Both the position numbers and the translations under genes were made by a program. The notes beneath the pieces were generated by a model, which searched no databases, was not told the DNA's origin, and saw nothing but the letters and a program-made list of their open reading frames with translations. A stretch of DNA of 53,316 bases, taken from assembly GCA_020628645.1 (NCBI GenBank), contig JAHDES010000042.1, positions 1 through 53,316 of the forward strand, read 5' to 3'. The stretch is from Saprospiraceae bacterium (GTDB taxonomy: Bacteria > Bacteroidota > Bacteroidia > Chitinophagales > Saprospiraceae). Of the stretch, positions 51,101 through 53,316 are shown one piece after another (position 1 is the first letter of the stretch; each line of letters starts with the position of its first letter).

Positions 51101-52458
51101 GGGATAGCAATTTGATCGTTCCTGCGGATGAATGGTCGCATGTGGCAATGGTCGCAACGCCAACGAGTTTAACCGTTTATGTAAATGGGGTAGGGGCTAC
51201 ACACAATACCAATCTTGATCCTGTGGATATAACAACGATGAAAATTGGTAGTTACAAAGGTTGGGGTTCTCGAAATTACAATGGGTTGATTGATGAGGTA
51301 GCAATTTGGAATCGCGCTTTAACACAAGAAGAAATTCGAGAACATCGTCATCTCACTCATTATCTGGATAATGATCCAACGATTCAACATTATTATCAGT
51401 TTAATGAAAGTATCAATACCATTTATGATAAAATACAAGCTAAACACGCCAATTTTAATGGAAATGCAATTCGTGTTAGTTCTACTGCACCAGTTGGTGG
51501 CGGTACAGAAGAACGTCTCTCCGTTAATACGGAAGGAAATTATGTCTTTGGGCAAACGGGTATTGAAATAGATTTTTCTTCAGGAACACTACCAGATGGC
51601 GAATTAGTAGGTTTTCAATTGAATGTACCACCTGATGAAGTACCTGGTACGCCAACTATTCCTAATGCAGGTTATTACATTATTAATAATTATGGAAATA
51701 ATGCTGTTTTTAGTCCTTTAAACAGTTTGAAACTAGGGAATACGAATGTTTTACCCATAGAAGCTACCAATCCTTCTTCTTTAAAATTATATAAGCGTCC
51801 TTCTAATGCAGATGGCGCAACATGGGGGGCTTCTATTGCTTCTGCATCAGCAGCAACGGAAAGCGTTATTGCTAATGGAAATGTAGAATTTGGAACAGAT
51901 AATGGGATAATTTCTTTTAGTCAATTTATCATTCAGCAAGAGATTTGTCCCGATACCCTTTATGTCAATATTAACCCAATAGATGGTGATACTTTAAGAG
52001 CTTCCCTTTTGGTAAGTTCAAATGGAACACAAGAAACAGGGACAAATATTAGTTTTTTTGCAGGAAATTGTGTGGATTTAGGTGCTGGTTTTACCGTAGA
52101 ATCAGGGGCTGAATTTTTAGCTGCCATTGAAAATTGTATAGCAACGACAACTTTGGTGGAGACAAATAATAGTGCAAACGAAAAAGATGCAACTTTATGG
52201 AATGATATGCCTGTAAAAATCTCATCTAAAAAAGATGCCTATCATTTACTATTTGAATTAAAAGAAACTGGGAAGTATTCCATTGCTTTTCAATCAATAA
52301 CTGGACGGCATCAACTACACCCTTTGCAAAATCAAGTTAAATCAAAAGGACAGCATCAATTGATGGTTGCAAAAGACCAAATAATAAATGGATATTATTA
52401 CTTAATGATAGAAAAAGATGGACAAGTCGTTGCTAGAAAATTAATTTTGATGGAGTAA
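48160..52458 (+). CDS. Very large secreted BNR/sortilin-type propeller protein with PKD, LamG and type IX sorting domains
   Basis: A 1432-residue exported protein. The signal peptide MSNRIWQMVILCSITIALNA ends before QQITPQ. Residues about 140-800 hold many BNR/Asp-box repeats (GALFKSTDKGANWTNIG, NIYRSLDGGTTITSV, GLLRSSDGGTTWTSIS, VLKSTDGGQTWTDL), the pattern of VPS10/sialidase-like propellers. A PKD-like domain (about 810-905) precedes a LamG/concanavalin-like domain (about 910-1075, MTITAWVKPTG ... YNGLIDEVAIWNRALTQEEI). The last 80 residues (YHLLFELKETGKYSIAFQS ... INGYYYLMIEKDGQVVARKL) form a type IX sorting domain. Likely glycan binding or surface adhesion; no sialidase active site was recognised. 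Confidence 0.93.
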   Translation: MSNRIWQMVILCSITIALNAQQITPQLKGPNQEAFFKTLPLLNQDTPEWVIKMYSDNPNVWEVDRLYNIYYRSNDFVKTTHTQNYKFWRKLLQENHWINTKGYIQTPTITEFRNQQARIAELQKASSTTQRSTTWTSIGPLDTKALENEPEVSWQTNVYTLDQSISNPNVVYCGSETGALFKSTDKGANWTNIGAFISDGAPQGIGVDPTNENIVFFGMRNNIYRSLDGGTTITSVYTQSNLNAKDFYINPSNNQIILAATQQGLLRSSDGGTTWTSISSEQSWDLEARPGTPNTVYALISKPSDLMIKFYRSTDAGLTFTEEDTGWFAGSINGIDNTTRGARMAVTPADPDRIYVALLGIDVDYDTDNNWLGVYVSRNGGDTWSLPVGEVGGPYSSSHFCLSSFNPTSTGYDQGYYNLGIAASAKNADSLLVGCLNLFSSGDAAASYTQWGGYGGGPGWQHPDIQEIEINRDDVWVASDGGINLYTSDWQSHIARNNGINGSSYWGFDSGWNKDVLVGGRYHNGNGGFVESYPDGKFLRLGGAESPTGIVNKGENLKVWHSDIGGDLLPETITDPVTNIGNLALYPNESYFNENKSDLKTYPYCYNHLLLGKDNILWKSEDGGGTFYDLFTFGNSADPLANIEISRSNPDVIYVVQKISGSTLLWRTTDGGINWTSTTVPGAVGGGMFITLSPNDENTIWAAHSKNGNSNKVLKSTDGGQTWTDLTTATINGLWPEDILVQGGTNGGVYLSTNLAMYYRNDTHSDWQLYNTGLPANFGVVEMRPFYRDSKLRAASNRGIWEVDYFESFSPIAQPTVDKVLSTCPLDTFQFEDFSMIDHLGASWTWIFTPNPIYVESTSIRNPKVVFGTTGSFSASLTVTNPNGTSSKSLDIPIEIVGTECLIDTIPGGAMQCFSSGDWVQTPDLDMDGVTEMTITAWVKPTGIQPEYTGIVMNDGNTAGFNFREGNNTLAYHWPGGAWWWDSNLIVPADEWSHVAMVATPTSLTVYVNGVGATHNTNLDPVDITTMKIGSYKGWGSRNYNGLIDEVAIWNRALTQEEIREHRHLTHYLDNDPTIQHYYQFNESINTIYDKIQAKHANFNGNAIRVSSTAPVGGGTEERLSVNTEGNYVFGQTGIEIDFSSGTLPDGELVGFQLNVPPDEVPGTPTIPNAGYYIINNYGNNAVFSPLNSLKLGNTNVLPIEATNPSSLKLYKRPSNADGATWGASIASASAATESVIANGNVEFGTDNGIISFSQFIIQQEICPDTLYVNINPIDGDTLRASLLVSSNGTQETGTNISFFAGNCVDLGAGFTVESGAEFLAAIENCIATTTLVETNNSANEKDATLWNDMPVKISSKKDAYHLLFELKETGKYSIAFQSITGRHQLHPLQNQVKSKGQHQLMVAKDQIINGYYYLMIEKDGQVVARKLILME

Positions 52459-52508
52459 ATACGTATAAAACAAACTATTTTTAATACATAATATTTGCAA
52501 TAGACGAG

Positions 52509-52516
52509 TATTTTTG
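52509..52516 (+). promoter_or_regulatory. -7 promoter element TATTTTTG for the flavin reductase gene
   Basis: An exact TAnnTTTG match 15 nt before ATG 52532. Its last three bases would be a TTG start codon at 52514 in the same frame, so that start is excluded if this promoter is used. Confidence 0.5.
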
Positions 52517-52531
52517 CTTATCAAAAAGGAA

Positions 52532-53149
52532 ATGATGTCTACCACTTACTCAAAAAACGACCTGGCTTCATGGGAGCGACGCTACCGCGCCAATTTATTG
52601 AATAAAATATCAGGCTTTAAAAGTGCTCATTTAATTGGAACACAAAATGAAGAAGGACAAACGAATCTGGCTATCTTCAATTCAGTAATGCATATTGGAG
52701 CGAATCCTTTTTATTTGGGCTTTATTTTAAGACCACATTCCGTAGAACGGCATACCTATGAAAATATTAAAGCCAGTGGATTTTACACCTTAAATGCGAT
52801 TACATCAGCTATTCATCAACAAGCCCACCAAACGTCTGCAAAGTACGAACGCTCGCAATCTGAATTTGCTGAAGTTGGATTAACAGAAGAATTTCTTACC
52901 AACTTTCCAGCTCCTTTTGTCAAAGAAAGTCCTATAAAAATGGGCTTATCCTTTGTCGAAGAACATCCTATCAAAGTAAATGATACCCTTTTAGTCATTG
53001 GACAAGTAGAACAACTTATTTTACCAAATGAAATTATTGATTCAGATGGTGATATTGATTTGGCTCAATTAGATATAGTTAGTATTTTAGGTTTAGATAG
53101 TTATTATAAAACGAAACGAATTGGAAAATATCCTTATGCTCGACCTTAA
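52532..53149 (+). CDS. Flavin reductase-like, FMN-binding split-barrel protein
   Basis: A 205-residue protein with the flavin reductase / FMN-binding split-barrel pattern: KSAHLIGTQNEEGQTNLAIF, then SVMHIGANPFYLGFILRP, ERHTYENIKASGFYTLNAIT, and a C-terminal GLDSYYKTKRIGKYPYARP typical of the Bacteroidota members. Two ATGs at 52532 and 52535 are both possible starts. Such proteins bind FMN and reduce flavin or act as oxidoreductases; the partner is unknown. Confidence 0.9.
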   Translation: MMSTTYSKNDLASWERRYRANLLNKISGFKSAHLIGTQNEEGQTNLAIFNSVMHIGANPFYLGFILRPHSVERHTYENIKASGFYTLNAITSAIHQQAHQTSAKYERSQSEFAEVGLTEEFLTNFPAPFVKESPIKMGLSFVEEHPIKVNDTLLVIGQVEQLILPNEIIDSDGDIDLAQLDIVSILGLDSYYKTKRIGKYPYARP

Positions 53150-53171
53150 TTCACTATTTAATAAATATCAA

Positions 53172-53316
53172 GGTTCTTAGACAAATCCCGTGGAACATAA
53201 AATTTATAATTGCATCGGGCGTCCCAGCCTGCCACGATTAAGTCATTACATGGCTGGCAGGGAGCCCTTGCAATTATTATGGGTGGTCTTAGGAGGTGAA
53301 GCTACTCCAAATAGCT
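53172..53316. repeat. Terminal-inverted-repeat element, TTCTTAGACAAA family, copy 3 (cut by window end)
   Basis: GGTTCTTAGACAAATCCCGT starts a stretch that matches the reverse complement of 22604-22714 almost base for base (ATAAAATTTATAATTGCATC, then CCTTGCAATTATTATGGGTG). The match is broken by an extra hairpin insert near 53222-53260 (CCTGCCA ... TGGCAGG). It runs into the same palindrome arm (CTCCAAATAGCT) at the window edge. Confidence 0.85.

Overview
The window is AT-rich DNA from a member of the Bacteroidota. Four things support this: type IX secretion/gliding genes (gldM, gldN), secreted proteins ending in type IX C-terminal sorting regions, promoters of the Bacteroidetes TAnnTTTG type with very short leaders and little sign of Shine-Dalgarno sequences, and a LytTR regulator with a TPR histidine kinase. 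A Saprospiria-like lineage is a guess from gene content only. No rRNA, tRNA, CRISPR array, phage or conjugative module was seen.

Layout. 1-4945 (minus) is most of a giant secreted protein that runs off the left edge: a gingipain-fold (C25-like) domain whose two catalytic positions look substituted, then MopE-type Asp/Cys repeats ending in a 129-bp tandem array, with three copies of a Cys-containing module I do not recognise. 5144-14915 holds core genes: purL, an acyl-CoA ligase, gldN and gldM (separated by a terminator-like hairpin, without gldKL next to them), tatC and a small membrane protein. 14916-22363 holds an ArsR regulator, a DUF423 protein, an FG-GAP/UnbV secreted protein, an ADP-ribose glycohydrolase plus R2K ATP-grasp pair, and an EGF-like lipoprotein. 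22366-22833 is a repeat cluster: a truncated duplicate of the glycohydrolase 5' end, a terminal-inverted-repeat element with a 61-nt perfect palindrome, and a second hairpin element. 22853-32404 is mostly metabolic and envelope genes (serine hydrolase, hisF, kdsB, LysM/RlpA-like, cystathionine beta-synthase type, OmpA lipoprotein, YjbR, FAD oxidoreductase, Rieske-glutamate synthase fusion). 32653-41165 holds a membrane protein, an AraC gene broken by one in-frame stop, a hydrolase, an AhpD-like protein, a zinc-ribbon/YbjQ-like protein, a CotH lipoprotein, an FG-GAP protein and a potassium channel.

41557-45026 is the most interesting block: a LytTR response regulator, a 48-codon gene for a double-glycine leader peptide with its own promoter and a strong terminator, and a soluble TPR histidine kinase. 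It looks like a possible peptide-signalling or peptide-natural-product locus. 45358-53149 continues with an M19 dipeptidase, a HAD phosphatase, a DEDD exonuclease, a 1432-residue BNR/LamG secreted protein and a flavin reductase-like protein. The window ends inside another copy of the terminal-inverted-repeat element.

How genes work together: GldM/GldN are parts of the secretion machine that should export the sorting-domain proteins at 16647, 38888 and 48160, and perhaps the protein at the left edge. At least three families of short dispersed palindromic elements punctuate the intergenic space. One of them abuts the potassium-channel gene and creates a false upstream start.
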